64,000 nucleotides of DNA from NCBI GenBank assembly GCA_903861125.1, contig CAIOTF010000023.1, positions 248,001 through 312,000 of the forward strand. The letters run 5' to 3'. The notes beneath the pieces were generated by a model, which had not been told where the DNA came from, did not search any database, and saw nothing but the letters and a program-made list of their open reading frames with translations. Origin of the DNA: an uncultured Ignavibacteriota bacterium. Its GTDB lineage: Bacteria; Bacteroidota; Ignavibacteria; UBA10030; UBA8401. Every line of letters begins with the position of its first letter. Within the stretch, counting starts at the first letter, position 1. Both the position numbers and the translations under genes were made by a program. This document shows positions 16,737 through 26,785 of this stretch, in pieces.

Positions 16737-18383
16737 CTACTTCTTCGGCTTCAGCGTCCCTTCATAAATCTTCTTGTTCAATAATAAAGAGGCGGCGATC
16801 TGTGCCTGCGTGTCATGGCGCAGCGACGCCTGTTCGCGTCCTTTTTCTCCGCTGGTGCGTGAGTTCAGCTCTTCGGACAATTCATTCTTCATCTCATCGC
16901 TGTACCGCGCGAACGTGTTGATCTTTTCGCTGTGTATCTGGGAGATGAGTGCATCGACCGATGTAATGGATGTTGAGCTGTACTTTTCCTTCTTCATCTG
17001 ATCTTTCAGTTCGGATAATTTTTTCTCCGCCGGTTCAACAAACTCGAATTTCTGATTGGTCAGATATTGTTCAAACTCCTTCAGCACACCGGCAGTGACC
17101 GCAAACTCACTTTCGGTCACCGGATGCTTCACAAGATATGTTGTTGCAAACTTGAAGAACATCGCTTTACGGGACAGCTCACCGTAATACGAGCTGTGCT
17201 GCAGATCTTCCACGACAGAATCCGGAGCAACGCCGCCAAGTTCCTTTACGATCCGTCCTTTCGCCGTCCTGAATTCCCGTTTTAGACTGTCCGGCATCAC
17301 CGCAAAGATACCGTCTTTGTTCTTGTGAAGATAATCGATTTCCTGTATGCATCGTCCGCTCGGTATATAGTACCGTGCGGTGGTGATCTTCATTGATGCA
17401 TTATAATTGAGAGGGATGATCGTCTGCACCAATCCTTTCCCGAACGAACGCTGACCGACAATGATGCCACGGTCAAGGTCCTGAATTGCACCGGCAACAA
17501 TCTCGCTTGCACTTGCACTGTTCTTGTTCACCAGAATCGCCAACGGAACATCGGCGGCAACCGGTTCCTCGTCCACGATGTACACTTTTTCTTCTCCTCC
17601 TTTGCGGCCGCGCGTTGTAACAATGGTGCTCCCTTTCGGTGCGAACTTGCTCACCACTTCAACCGCTGCCTCCAGCAATCCTCCCGGATTATCGCGAAGA
17701 TCAAGTACGATACCTTTAAGATCTCCCTTCGCCTTCAATTCTTTTATTGCCTGCCGGACTTCTTCGCCGGCCCTTCGCGAGAACCGTTCCAGTTTAATGA
17801 AGCCGACATTTTCATGTACGTAACCCGTATAGGTCACATTGTTCACCTGGATCTGTTCTCGCACCAGTGTAAATTCAATCGGGTTTTTCTCTCCCTCGCG
17901 CTCCACTTTCATTCGAACTGTTGTGCCCGGTTCGCCGCGTACTCTTAACCGCACGCTGTCGGGATTGGTGCCGGTGATCTTCATGCCGTCCACTTCAATA
18001 ATAACGTCACCTGCTTTTACTCCCTGTTTAAATGCAGAGTAGCCTTCGGTCGGAGCCAGTACGGTAAGCACTCCGTCGCGTACACCGATCGATATACCCA
18101 CGCCTCCGTATTGTCCGTGCATCATCAGATCAATATCTTCCTCCCCTTTTCCGGCAAGGTACACAGTGTACGGATCGAGTGTTTCCAGCATACCGTCGAT
18201 GCCGGACCTCATAAATTTTTCGGGATCAACTTCGTCGACATAATTACTGACGATCTCTTTATAGACCCGTCCGAACACGTCGATGTTCTGATTAACCTTA
18301 AGATATACATTGTCATACGCTGTGAACCCTGCAAGGCCCAGCGCAACAAATACCAGTGAAATAATGACTGTTCTTTTTTTCAT
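16737..18383 (-). CDS. C-terminal processing peptidase (S41, CtpA type)
   Basis: The start is best placed at 18383 (MKKRTVIISLVFVALG...), with a GGGAAG ribosome-binding site; a longer frame to 18476 exists but is unlikely. After a membrane anchor comes an S41 N-terminal helical region (DPEKFMRSGIDGMLETLDPYTVYL), a PDZ domain (about 75-160, GGVGISIG...GVKAGDVIIEVDG) and the protease core. That core holds the catalytic serine in NKNSASASEIVAGA and the lysine in GQRSFGKGLVQT. These periplasmic enzymes trim C-termini of envelope proteins. The C-terminal 150 residues are helical and charged. Confidence 0.93.
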   Translation of the reverse strand: MKKRTVIISLVFVALGLAGFTAYDNVYLKVNQNIDVFGRVYKEIVSNYVDEVDPEKFMRSGIDGMLETLDPYTVYLAGKGEEDIDLMMHGQYGGVGISIGVRDGVLTVLAPTEGYSAFKQGVKAGDVIIEVDGMKITGTNPDSVRLRVRGEPGTTVRMKVEREGEKNPIEFTLVREQIQVNNVTYTGYVHENVGFIKLERFSRRAGEEVRQAIKELKAKGDLKGIVLDLRDNPGGLLEAAVEVVSKFAPKGSTIVTTRGRKGGEEKVYIVDEEPVAADVPLAILVNKNSASASEIVAGAIQDLDRGIIVGQRSFGKGLVQTIIPLNYNASMKITTARYYIPSGRCIQEIDYLHKNKDGIFAVMPDSLKREFRTAKGRIVKELGGVAPDSVVEDLQHSSYYGELSRKAMFFKFATTYLVKHPVTESEFAVTAGVLKEFEQYLTNQKFEFVEPAEKKLSELKDQMKKEKYSSTSITSVDALISQIHSEKINTFARYSDEMKNELSEELNSRTSGEKGREQASLRHDTQAQIAASLLLNKKIYEGTLKPKK

Positions 18384-18576
18384 ACTGCTTCCCGATGTTA
18401 TTGTCTGATTATTGTTAGACGAAATATAGAAAAGTTTGTTCAATGTTGCTGTGCTGCTTTTCAATGTTCGCGGCACTCTGCAATTGACGGTAAAAACCGT
18501 AAAACATCCGGTTTATTGAGGTGTATTCACAATTACAGCTAATTGCTCTGCCATACCCGGGAAAATTATTAGATCA

Positions 18577-18596
18577 AAGAGAAACATTTTTCTCTT
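18577..18596 (+). promoter_or_regulatory. inverted repeat upstream of ferritin gene
   Basis: AAGAGAAA and TTTCTCTT form a perfect 8-bp inverted repeat around CATT, 51 bp before the ferritin ATG. It could be a regulator-binding site or a leader hairpin; no known iron-box consensus is matched convincingly. Confidence 0.4.
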
Positions 18597-18647
18597 AATG
18601 TTTGTTATCTTATCACAATCAACAATATACTATTAAGGGGGTGCATT

Positions 18648-19145
18648 ATGAAAATAGAACAAAAAGTGCTTAAAGCAATGAACGAACAGATCAACAAGGA
18701 GCTCTTTTCCTCCTACCTGTATCTTTCGATGTCTGCCTACTGCGAATCGGAGAACTATCCCGGATGTGCAAAATGGCTGGAAGTGCAGAGCAATGAAGAG
18801 CGCGAACACGCCATGAAGATCTACCGTTATATCCATGAACGGGGCGAAAGCGTTGAATTAGAAGCAATCGATAAACCGAAAACGGAGTTCAAAAATCTTT
18901 CGCAGCTGTTTGCCATGGTGTTCGACCATGAACAGAAGATCAGCGCTTCCATCACGGCGCTTTACGAAACAGCAATGAAGGCAAACGATTATCCGACACA
19001 GATCATGCTGCAGTGGTTCATCACCGAACAGGTGGAGGAAGAGAAGAATGCTCATGAGATCGTCGATCTGCTGAAGAAGGTCGGTGATTCACCGGTCAGC
19101 GTAATGATGTTCGACCGTCAATTAGGCGCCCGGACAGGTAAATAA
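18648..19145 (+). CDS. ftnA: non-haem ferritin
   Basis: A full-length 165-residue bacterial ferritin. The ferroxidase ligands are in place: Glu in EQINKELFSSYLYL (about 17), the EEREHAMKI motif (about 49-54), and late glutamates in FITEQVEEEKN. It stores iron as a 24-mer in the cytoplasm. A strong AAGGGGGTG ribosome-binding site and an intrinsic terminator bracket the gene, so it is monocistronic. An inverted repeat in the upstream region may be regulatory. Confidence 0.95.
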   Translation: MKIEQKVLKAMNEQINKELFSSYLYLSMSAYCESENYPGCAKWLEVQSNEEREHAMKIYRYIHERGESVELEAIDKPKTEFKNLSQLFAMVFDHEQKISASITALYETAMKANDYPTQIMLQWFITEQVEEEKNAHEIVDLLKKVGDSPVSVMMFDRQLGARTGK

Positions 19146-19171
19146 CACGCAAGCATGTCGTCGCAATTATT

Positions 19172-19200
19172 CACGCCGTTTTTTAAACGGCGTTTTTTTT
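19172..19200 (+). terminator. intrinsic terminator of ferritin gene
   Basis: ACGCCGTTT (19173-19181) and AAACGGCGT (19185-19193) with a long T-run. Confidence 0.9.
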
Positions 19201-19273
19201 CGCCAATACTTGCCTCTTCAATACTTTTCTTGCATATTCGCATCACCTCATTACATTATCATAGGAGATCACA

Positions 19274-19897
19274 ATGAATAAATACATCGTCGAATTCATC
19301 GGCACGTTCTTTCTTGTACTTGTTGTCGGACTCACCGTCATAACTCCGGGAGCGGGCATACTTGCACCGTTGGCGATCGGATGCACATTAATGATCATGG
19401 TCTATGCCGGCGGTCCGGTCTCCGGCGGACATTACAATCCTGCCGTTACACTGGGAGTATGGATGCGCGGAAAATGTGAAAGAAAAGATGTGCTGCCATA
19501 CATGGTTATGCAGGTATTGGGTGCGGCACTTGCGTCGGTGGTCGTAGGTTTTCAAAAAGGAAATCCGGTTCTCACACCCATGACTCACGATGTTGCAAAA
19601 TCATTGTTGAATGAATTTCTCTTTACCTTTGCCCTCGTCTATGTTGTTTTGAATGTAGCAACATCCAAGAAGTCGGCAGGAAATTCTTATTTTGGTCTTG
19701 CAATCGGATTCACGGTGGTCATCGGAGCGTTTGCCGGCGGCGGAATTTCCGGCGGTGCATATAATCCTGCGGTCGCAGCAGGAATAACGATGATGGGTAT
19801 TTCATCCATGAGCAGTATCTGGATCTATCTTGTCGGAAATTTTGCAGGAGGTGCTGCAGCTGCAATGATCTATAAAATTGTAAATCCTGACGAATAA
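19274..19897 (+). CDS. MIP-family channel (aquaporin-like), atypical second NPA loop
   Basis: This 207-residue protein has six hydrophobic helices and two NPA half-helices: SGGHYNPAVTLG (about residues 50-61) and SGGAYNPAVAAG (about residues 159-170). In standard aquaporins and glycerol channels the second NPA is followed by the arginine of the selectivity filter (NPAR). Here it is NPAV, so the pore filter must differ. The gene is monocistronic, with a ribosome-binding site TAGGAGATC and a strong terminator. It could conduct water, small neutral solutes or gases; the sequence does not tell. Confidence 0.88.
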   Translation: MNKYIVEFIGTFFLVLVVGLTVITPGAGILAPLAIGCTLMIMVYAGGPVSGGHYNPAVTLGVWMRGKCERKDVLPYMVMQVLGAALASVVVGFQKGNPVLTPMTHDVAKSLLNEFLFTFALVYVVLNVATSKKSAGNSYFGLAIGFTVVIGAFAGGGISGGAYNPAVAAGITMMGISSMSSIWIYLVGNFAGGAAAAMIYKIVNPDE

Positions 19898-19921
19898 TAT
19901 CTTCCGGAGTATTTAAAACTG

Positions 19922-19956
19922 AAACGCCCGTTTCGATTTGCTCGAAACGGGCGTTT
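19922..19956. terminator. bidirectional intrinsic terminator
   Basis: A perfect 15-bp stem (19922-19936 with 19942-19956) around a 5-nt loop, between convergent genes. Confidence 0.88.
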
Positions 19957-19979
19957 GAATTTAATTTTCTTTGATGATC

Positions 19980-20414
19980 TTAGAATGAATCCTGATAATT
20001 TCTTGTTGTGAACACCCGCACCTGTTTCCATCGTCCATTGTGGAACTGATATACTGCCGTTTGCGTTACTACCTGTGTTTCTTTTACAACTCCCCCGACA
20101 ACTGTTGAGCGTGATGCAACCGATGTAACCTGCGTCTGTGAAACCGGGAAACTTGCCGGATGTGTTGCCGAATACCGGACCGTATTATTTCCGCTGACGA
20201 ATGTTCTTGTTGCAAACACATTGCGGCTTGGATCATTGGACATGTAACCGGAAGCCAAAGAAAGACCCGTTTGAGCCATTTGCTCTTCTTGCGCTAATGC
20301 CGCTGTCTTCGTAGATGTTTTGAACATCGATTCGTCGGCATTGTTGAACGCCACGGTATAGAAACCGAATATCAGATACACTCCGGAAAGCATTATGACC
20401 TTTGATGAGCCCAT
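19980..20414 (-). CDS. pilin-like single-pass membrane protein, unknown
   Basis: I do not recognise a family. A short hydrophobic N-terminal helix (about residues 6-24) is followed by KTAALAQEEQMAQTGLSLASGYMSND, a helical pattern like the shaft of minor pilins and PilX-type proteins. The beta-rich Ser/Thr/Val tail ends in QFHNGRWKQVRVFTTRNYQ. There is no type IV pilin cleavage site with a phenylalanine after a positive leader, so it is pilin-like in shape only. It stands alone, facing the aquaporin gene. Confidence 0.55.
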   Translation of the reverse strand: MGSSKVIMLSGVYLIFGFYTVAFNNADESMFKTSTKTAALAQEEQMAQTGLSLASGYMSNDPSRNVFATRTFVSGNNTVRYSATHPASFPVSQTQVTSVASRSTVVGGVVKETQVVTQTAVYQFHNGRWKQVRVFTTRNYQDSF

Positions 20415-20896
20415 TACTGTGTTCCTCTAATATTCCTTGCGAAATAAGTTTGTTTGCCCTCTATATCTCACTTACAATAAACAAAATCCGGCTCAACGGC
20501 GCAAGTGTATAAAGATTAGAATCCTCTAATATGTGCTAAAAACATCCGATATTTGTCATCGGACTTAATCGTCTTGTATCAATCACTTATCCGGTTACAA
20601 TTTGTAAAATTTGCATGGTTTCTTCACGTGTGCCGCACAAATTTAGTTGCTATATAATACTCATTGATAGGTTACATATAAATAAAATAATTCTTCTCTT
20701 TTTCCGCCTCTTGGTCGTTTTAAAAATAAATTTGGGAGAAACTGTAATCCTGGTTCGAAATAATTAATAGTCGTTCTGTTCAAAAGATACGATTACCGTC
20801 GCTGCTTGAATATTCTCTACCCTCCTTGATGGACAAGACATTTTTCTTGATTCTCTTTTCATGACTGCGCATCCTTCTGCAACAATTTTTCTTCCT
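20415..20896. other. intergenic region between divergent genes
   Basis: About 480 bp, AT-rich, with no convincing gene. A weak hairpin (TCCGAT/ATCGGA, 20545-20563) is the only structure I see. Promoters for both neighbours must lie here. Confidence 0.5.
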
Positions 20897-23800
20897 ATGA
20901 AAAAAACAGCATTCATATTTTTTCAATTGTGTGTTCCGCTCCTTGCAGCGCAGATCACGTTCTTTCCGTTCAAAGAATCATTTGACAACATTGTGATCCC
21001 TGCACTTCCGCCGGGATGGACAACGTCATCCAATAAAAATATAAATGGAGATTTCACAACGTCAATAACGTCGGTCCGCACTCCCCCAAATGCCGCAAGT
21101 TCAACGGATGCAACAAGATCACAATCACTTGTTTCTCCCCTTTTTGATTTCAGCGGCAGGTCTGTTGACTCGCTAGAATTTTATGAACGAAGAACGTCTA
21201 CACATCTTGCACGAGTTCTCGTCGAGGCTTCTATCGGTGCAGATACAGCGTTCGGCATACGGATCTCCCGCGACAGTCTACGGCTTGTTTCTAATTCTGC
21301 TTATATCCGCAGAGCATTTATGTTACCCGATACTCTTTCGGGAAAAATGAATGTCCGCTTCCGCATTCGTATCATCGCCGATACCAATGGCAGTTCGGGT
21401 ATATACAGAATTGACGATGTGCGGTTGACAGTAAAAAAAACAAAAGATCTTGCCGTCACTTCATGCACTGCATCGCCGGTGCCGCTTACGAACGGAGATC
21501 ATCTGACTGTTACTGTCGGAATAACAAATCGTGCTATGGCGGCAAATTATTCGGCAACGGTGCGTCTCTTTGATTCGTTGACCTTTATCGCATCGCAAAA
21601 TATTTCGCATCAGTTTTCGGCTAACGACTCCCTGACCATTGCGCTCCACTATCCCAACATCAAACCGGGACGCCATCCGTTAACAGCGGTGCTGATAGCG
21701 GATGGTGATGAGGATACCACTAACAATTATGTTTCAACGGTCATCAACGCGGGATACCGTCGGCGGAATATGCTGATCAATGAAATTATGTACGCACCCT
21801 CTCCCGGCATGCCGGAATGGATGGAGATTGTTCATAACTGCGATGATACAATACCAATCACGGGATGGAAGGTCTCCGATGCCGGAACTGTCAGATCCGC
21901 TATTACACCTCTCAATCGCAGCATTCTTCCGCATTCATATTTCATCATTACAACCGATACGAATGCATTCAAAAATATTTATACCGTTTCTGTGCCCATT
22001 ATGCAGTCATCGTTTTCATCGCTGAATAACAGCGGAGATGCTGTGGTTCTTTATGATCACAATAATAATATGATTGATAGCGTAACATTTATTTCGTCGT
22101 GGGGCGGCGGAACTGGAAAGTCGCTGGAAAGAATTGATACCGCATCATCCTCATACGATCAATCCAATTGGAGTTCATCGAAACATACGAACGGTGCCAC
22201 GCCGGGAGTGATCAATTCGGTCACCAAAAAATCATTCGATGCCTCCGTTGTACGCATGTCGGCTTCACCGCAGTATCCCGTGGCGGGTAACGGATTCAGT
22301 GTGTCGTCAATAATAAAAAATGTCGGCCGGCAAATTCTTACTTCTGTCCAGGTACATATCTATATTGATATCAACAAGGATTCCCTCCTCACTGCTAACG
22401 AACTTCAATACCAGCAGGAAATTCCGGTTATCAATCCGAGTGATTCCGAGACCGTTCAATTAGAGTTTCATTCGCTACCGCAGGGGATACATTGGTTTGG
22501 CACAAAAATATCCGCTGCGATTGATGATGATACATCAAATAACATACTATTCTATTCGCAATCTGTCGGCATACAGTCGCACAGCATTGTTGTTACCGAG
22601 TTCATGTATGCACCTCCCGGCGATATGCCGGAATGGATTGAAGGATATAACACAACTTCTTCTACAGTATCCATCGGGGGATGGAAAATATCGGATAACG
22701 GAACCACCAAGGTTTCCATTCAGGACGGACAGCAGACCATAGCACCCAATTCATATTTCGTCGTCACAACGGATACGGTGCAATTCAAGAGCTATTTTCC
22801 TTTTGTTTCTCAGCTGTTTCAAGTTTCTTTCCCCGCTCTTAACAATACCTCTCCCGATGCCATAGTCCTTACCGATGAAAGGGGCGCAGTTATGGAGAGC
22901 GTTTATTATAGACAACAATGGGGCGGCACAAATGGAAATTCTCTTCAGCGGTTTGATACCTACGCACTTTTAAATGATTCGGCAAACTGGGTGTCCGGCA
23001 TACCGAGTCCGGGAAGGGAAAATAGTGCGGCCCGAAAAGATTTTGATGTCGCGGTACAAAGCATATCATCAACAAACTATTCTAATTATACGGACGTAAC
23101 AGCTGTGATCGTGAATAAAGGAAGAGACTATGCGCGGGGACTGACGGTGTCATTCTTCCATGACATCAATCAGGACGGCACAACTCACAGTTCGGGACGG
23201 CTTTCTTCATCGGCTGTTACAGAAATTGCTCCGATGGAATCTGCGTCGGTAACATATTGCTGGAATACATCTCTCCGAGGCAAACAACATGTGATCGTTA
23301 CCGTAGATTATCCGCCGGATGAACGGATCCAAAATAATACGGCATTGGGAACGATTACAAAAAAGTTTCCGCCGCAGACAATGGTACTCAATGAAATTAT
23401 GTACGAACCGCAGCCGGGAAATGCCGAGTTTACCGAAATACTGAACCGCAGCAGTGATTCGATCGACATTGCGGATTGGAAGCTGATGGACCAGCCAAAT
23501 TCGTCGGGATACCGTACGGTCATTTCACTGTCGGATTCTTCCAGAATACTCCCGCCCGGCGGATTTGTCCTTATCGCTTCGGATTCATCCATCCTTACAC
23601 AATTTTCCTCGCCGGCGAATGAGAACATCATCATTCGGCCTTCGTTGAGTGTAAGCAATTCCGGCGAAGATCTTATTCTTGCCGATCTTACCGGCGCGCA
23701 GATCGACAGCGTACACTTTTTTCCTTCGTGGCATTTGAAGAATCTGCCGACAACGGGACGTTCACTGGAAAGGATCAATCCCAACGCACAAACAAACGAC

Positions 23801-24205
23801 AGCCGAAACTGGAGTTCTTCGGTTGCTGCGCGTGGTTCAACTCCTGCCCGATGCAATAGCATCTACTTCGTTTCATCGGCCGCTCCCACTTCTCTTCTGC
23901 TGTCACCCAATCCCTTTTCGCCGGACCGTGACGGTTTCGAGGATTTTCTCTCCATCAATTACACCCTTCCATCCAACAGCACGGCGATCCGGATTAGAAT
24001 TTTTGATGTCAACGGAAGACTGGTTCGCCGTTTAGCACAAAGCGAACTTTCGCCTTCCGCCGGTTCTATCACGTGGAACGGTCTGGACGACGACGGAAAT
24101 CTTGTCCGCATCGGTATGTACATAGTCCTGTTCGAAGCGCTTGACAATTTCGGCGGCGTTGCCAGAACAATGAAGGATGTTGCCGTTGTCGGAAGAAAAT
24201 TATGA
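20897..24205 (+). CDS. large secreted protein with three lamin-tail domains and FlgD-like C-terminus
   Basis: Starting at ATG 20897 gives a clean signal peptide (MKKTAFIFFQLCVPLLAAQ) on a protein of about 1100 residues; an upstream ATG at 20861 is in frame but spoils it. Three lamin-tail (LTD) domains are recognised by LINEIMYAP...PEWMEI (about 303-430), VTEFMYAPPGDMPEWIEG (about 570-700) and VLNEIMYEPQPGNAEFTEI (about 830-960), with CARDB-like sandwiches between them. The last 100 residues (SPNPFSPDRDGFEDFLSI...WNGLDDDGN) match the FlgD-Ig / gliding-motility-like C-terminal domain used as an export or surface-attachment tail in this phylum. Probably a cell-surface structural or adhesive protein. 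Confidence 0.82.
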   Translation: MKKTAFIFFQLCVPLLAAQITFFPFKESFDNIVIPALPPGWTTSSNKNINGDFTTSITSVRTPPNAASSTDATRSQSLVSPLFDFSGRSVDSLEFYERRTSTHLARVLVEASIGADTAFGIRISRDSLRLVSNSAYIRRAFMLPDTLSGKMNVRFRIRIIADTNGSSGIYRIDDVRLTVKKTKDLAVTSCTASPVPLTNGDHLTVTVGITNRAMAANYSATVRLFDSLTFIASQNISHQFSANDSLTIALHYPNIKPGRHPLTAVLIADGDEDTTNNYVSTVINAGYRRRNMLINEIMYAPSPGMPEWMEIVHNCDDTIPITGWKVSDAGTVRSAITPLNRSILPHSYFIITTDTNAFKNIYTVSVPIMQSSFSSLNNSGDAVVLYDHNNNMIDSVTFISSWGGGTGKSLERIDTASSSYDQSNWSSSKHTNGATPGVINSVTKKSFDASVVRMSASPQYPVAGNGFSVSSIIKNVGRQILTSVQVHIYIDINKDSLLTANELQYQQEIPVINPSDSETVQLEFHSLPQGIHWFGTKISAAIDDDTSNNILFYSQSVGIQSHSIVVTEFMYAPPGDMPEWIEGYNTTSSTVSIGGWKISDNGTTKVSIQDGQQTIAPNSYFVVTTDTVQFKSYFPFVSQLFQVSFPALNNTSPDAIVLTDERGAVMESVYYRQQWGGTNGNSLQRFDTYALLNDSANWVSGIPSPGRENSAARKDFDVAVQSISSTNYSNYTDVTAVIVNKGRDYARGLTVSFFHDINQDGTTHSSGRLSSSAVTEIAPMESASVTYCWNTSLRGKQHVIVTVDYPPDERIQNNTALGTITKKFPPQTMVLNEIMYEPQPGNAEFTEILNRSSDSIDIADWKLMDQPNSSGYRTVISLSDSSRILPPGGFVLIASDSSILTQFSSPANENIIIRPSLSVSNSGEDLILADLTGAQIDSVHFFPSWHLKNLPTTGRSLERINPNAQTNDSRNWSSSVAARGSTPARCNSIYFVSSAAPTSLLLSPNPFSPDRDGFEDFLSINYTLPSNSTAIRIRIFDVNGRLVRRLAQSELSPSAGSITWNGLDDDGNLVRIGMYIVLFEALDNFGGVARTMKDVAVVGRKL

Positions 24206-24256
24206 TTTAATTGCCGCAGTTATTGCACTTCTCCTCTTTTCTGTTATCTATATATA

Positions 24257-26785
24257 ATGTCTACTAAAGAATTCTTTGTTCAGGAATACGAAAACATCTT
24301 TCGTTTTCACCGCGCTGGTGCGGGAGGACTGGAAGTATCGTCAGAGCTTTCGCAATTGGTCGATGTAACGATCGAAAAACTTTGGCATGAACTTCCCGAA
24401 ACATCAAGAGATTCGTTCGCCGTTGTTGCGCTCGGCGGATACGGGCGGTACGAAATGGCACCACACTCCGATGTTGACGTCATGGTCCTGTTTGAACATG
24501 AAGATGCCAAGAAAGCGAACTCGGAAACGGCACAGAAGTTTCTGCATTCAATGTGGAATCTCGGCTTCGATGTCGGCCATAGTGTCCGGACGATCAAAGA
24601 TTGTTTGAATCTCTATCAAACCGATGTCGATGTGTGGGCTTCCGTGCTGGAGAGCAGATACGTGTGTGGCAATCAGGAAGTGATGAATACATACACCAGG
24701 GCCTTCCTGGCAACGATTCAAAAAAAACAGGATCTGAAATTCATCACCTCGGTCATTGCGGGAGTTGATGAACGGCACAGGAAGTATGAACATTCCGTGA
24801 AACTTCTCGAACCGAATCTGAAGAACAGCGCAGGGGGAATTCGCGACCTTCACTCGCTGGTCTGGATCTATCGTTCTACCGATACAAAATACTTTACGCG
24901 CGCACCGTTCCACACCAATGGCTCCGGATGTCTTCTGCTGTTTGAGCAGTTCACTGCGGACGGCATCATCACGCACGAAGAAAAGACAGAATACACGAGG
25001 GCCTTCGACGGAATCCTACGCCTCCGGAACGAACTGCATTACCATTCCAACGCTCAACAGGACATTCTGGAATTCTCAAAACAACTCGAAATAGCCCGAT
25101 CGCTTGGCTACCGTTTGACAACACCGGTAGAATCCGTTGAACAATGCATGCGGGAGTATTATCTCTTTGCGAGAACGGTGTACGGTCTTAATAAACGGCT
25201 GATCAATCATTTTCGCTCCAATGCATCGACCACTTTATGGTCAAAAATGCGCGACCAGAACATTGATGGAACATTTACCGTAAAGAATGAACAGCTCTTT
25301 TTACGCAGTGATATAAAAGAGCCTCTTACTCTTGCACAGATCGTCACAGCATTTTTTTTATGCAGTGAGCATGAGGTCATCCTCAGTTCGTCGCTGCAGT
25401 CGGCATTCAATGCGTATTTCCGGACACAGCCGATGTCGCAAACGGACGTGAAACCGGTTGCTCAGGCGTTGCTGAATATTCTGCGTTCGCCGGCAAATGT
25501 TGCTTCAACGCTGCAGATGATGAACGACGCCGACGTGCTCGGCAAGATCATTCCTGAGTGGGGCGATCTGGTGGCATTCTTTCAGCACAGCATGTACCAT
25601 TATTACACGACCGATGCGCACACACTTATCGCTCTGGAACACGCAGAAAAATTATTTGAAAGCAAAAGCATCCTTGGCGAAACTTTCCGGCATCTTCCGA
25701 AACGCGAGATCTTCTACTGTGCAATCCTCTTTCATGATATTGCAAAGCCGCTCGGTATCGCCGAACATGAGATCCGCGGCGTTGAAGTGTGGAAAAAAGT
25801 CCGTGACCGATTTGGTTTTACCGATGAATATGACGACGTCTCATTTCTTATCCGCCATCATCTAATCATGGAGCAGGTAGCTTTCCGTCGCAACACGAAC
25901 GATGCGGCGACGATTGACGAGTTCGCGAAGATCTTCTCGCGTCCCGAACAGCTCGATATGCTTTTCCTTCTGACGTATTGCGACCTATCGGCCGTGAACA
26001 AGAATGTCTGGTCCAGCTGGAAGGAGACGCTATTGCAGGAACTGTATGTGCGAACGCGACGGCGATTAACGGAACGGGAATCCGCGCAGACCGATGAGGA
26101 ATTTTCAACACCATATAACGACAGCGATCTTGCTCTGTTTAAACGGTCGATAGAGAATCTCGATGTTGTTTCATTCATTATCACCGATGATACTTCGAAT
26201 AATAAGATCACGATCATTACTCGCGACGCACCGTACCTTCTTTCAACGCTCTGCGGTGTACTCTCCGCCAATGATGTCAGTATTATAGATGCGACGATCT
26301 ACACACAAAAGGACGGGATTGTAATTGATACGTTCCGCGTAGTCAATGCCGCTACAAAACTTCCGTTAACAAAAGAACAGGAAACATCCATCCGGAACGA
26401 TCTGTACAATGTGCTGACAAAAAATGAATCACTGGAACGGCTGTTCGAACGGCATCACCGGCGATGGAAGCGCCGCGCGAAACCGCTCTTTCATCCTTCC
26501 ATCCGCGTGGATGCGGAATTTCATGATGCCAATAAACATACGATCATCGATGTCTATGCACCGGATATGACCGGCTTCCTTTTCAAGATTACAAAAACAC
26601 TCTCGGGCGCCGGCCTTCAGATTGATTTTGCCAAACTTGCTACGCGGGGGGATGGTATCGTCGACTCGTTCTATGTGAAGAATGAGGAAGGAAAACCGAT
26701 TTCTTCTAAAGAGCAGAAACTGTATCTTCGTGAGAAGATTCTTCACACAATCCACCAATTAATGAATGTTCAACTTGAGACATAG
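24257..26785 (+). CDS. glnD: PII uridylyltransferase / uridylyl-removing enzyme
   Basis: An 842-residue GlnD with the full domain order. A nucleotidyltransferase domain has GGYGRYEMAPHSDVDVMVLF (about 60-79). Then come the GlnD helical region (KNSAGGIRDLHSLVWIYR), an HD domain with FHDIAKPLG (about 491-499) and IRHHLIMEQVAF, and two C-terminal ACT domains (about 640-710 and 758-840). It senses glutamine and adds or removes UMP on PII. No glnB, amtB or glnA is in the window. The stop codon TAG overlaps the left inverted repeat of the GxxExxY unit, which may therefore have set or replaced the gene's end. Confidence 0.92.
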   Translation: MSTKEFFVQEYENIFRFHRAGAGGLEVSSELSQLVDVTIEKLWHELPETSRDSFAVVALGGYGRYEMAPHSDVDVMVLFEHEDAKKANSETAQKFLHSMWNLGFDVGHSVRTIKDCLNLYQTDVDVWASVLESRYVCGNQEVMNTYTRAFLATIQKKQDLKFITSVIAGVDERHRKYEHSVKLLEPNLKNSAGGIRDLHSLVWIYRSTDTKYFTRAPFHTNGSGCLLLFEQFTADGIITHEEKTEYTRAFDGILRLRNELHYHSNAQQDILEFSKQLEIARSLGYRLTTPVESVEQCMREYYLFARTVYGLNKRLINHFRSNASTTLWSKMRDQNIDGTFTVKNEQLFLRSDIKEPLTLAQIVTAFFLCSEHEVILSSSLQSAFNAYFRTQPMSQTDVKPVAQALLNILRSPANVASTLQMMNDADVLGKIIPEWGDLVAFFQHSMYHYYTTDAHTLIALEHAEKLFESKSILGETFRHLPKREIFYCAILFHDIAKPLGIAEHEIRGVEVWKKVRDRFGFTDEYDDVSFLIRHHLIMEQVAFRRNTNDAATIDEFAKIFSRPEQLDMLFLLTYCDLSAVNKNVWSSWKETLLQELYVRTRRRLTERESAQTDEEFSTPYNDSDLALFKRSIENLDVVSFIITDDTSNNKITIITRDAPYLLSTLCGVLSANDVSIIDATIYTQKDGIVIDTFRVVNAATKLPLTKEQETSIRNDLYNVLTKNESLERLFERHHRRWKRRAKPLFHPSIRVDAEFHDANKHTIIDVYAPDMTGFLFKITKTLSGAGLQIDFAKLATRGDGIVDSFYVKNEEGKPISSKEQKLYLREKILHTIHQLMNVQLET

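Noticed and set aside
20545-20563. Hairpin TCCGAT/ATCGGA as terminator
   Set aside because: Short stem, 7-nt loop, no T-run and not at a gene end.
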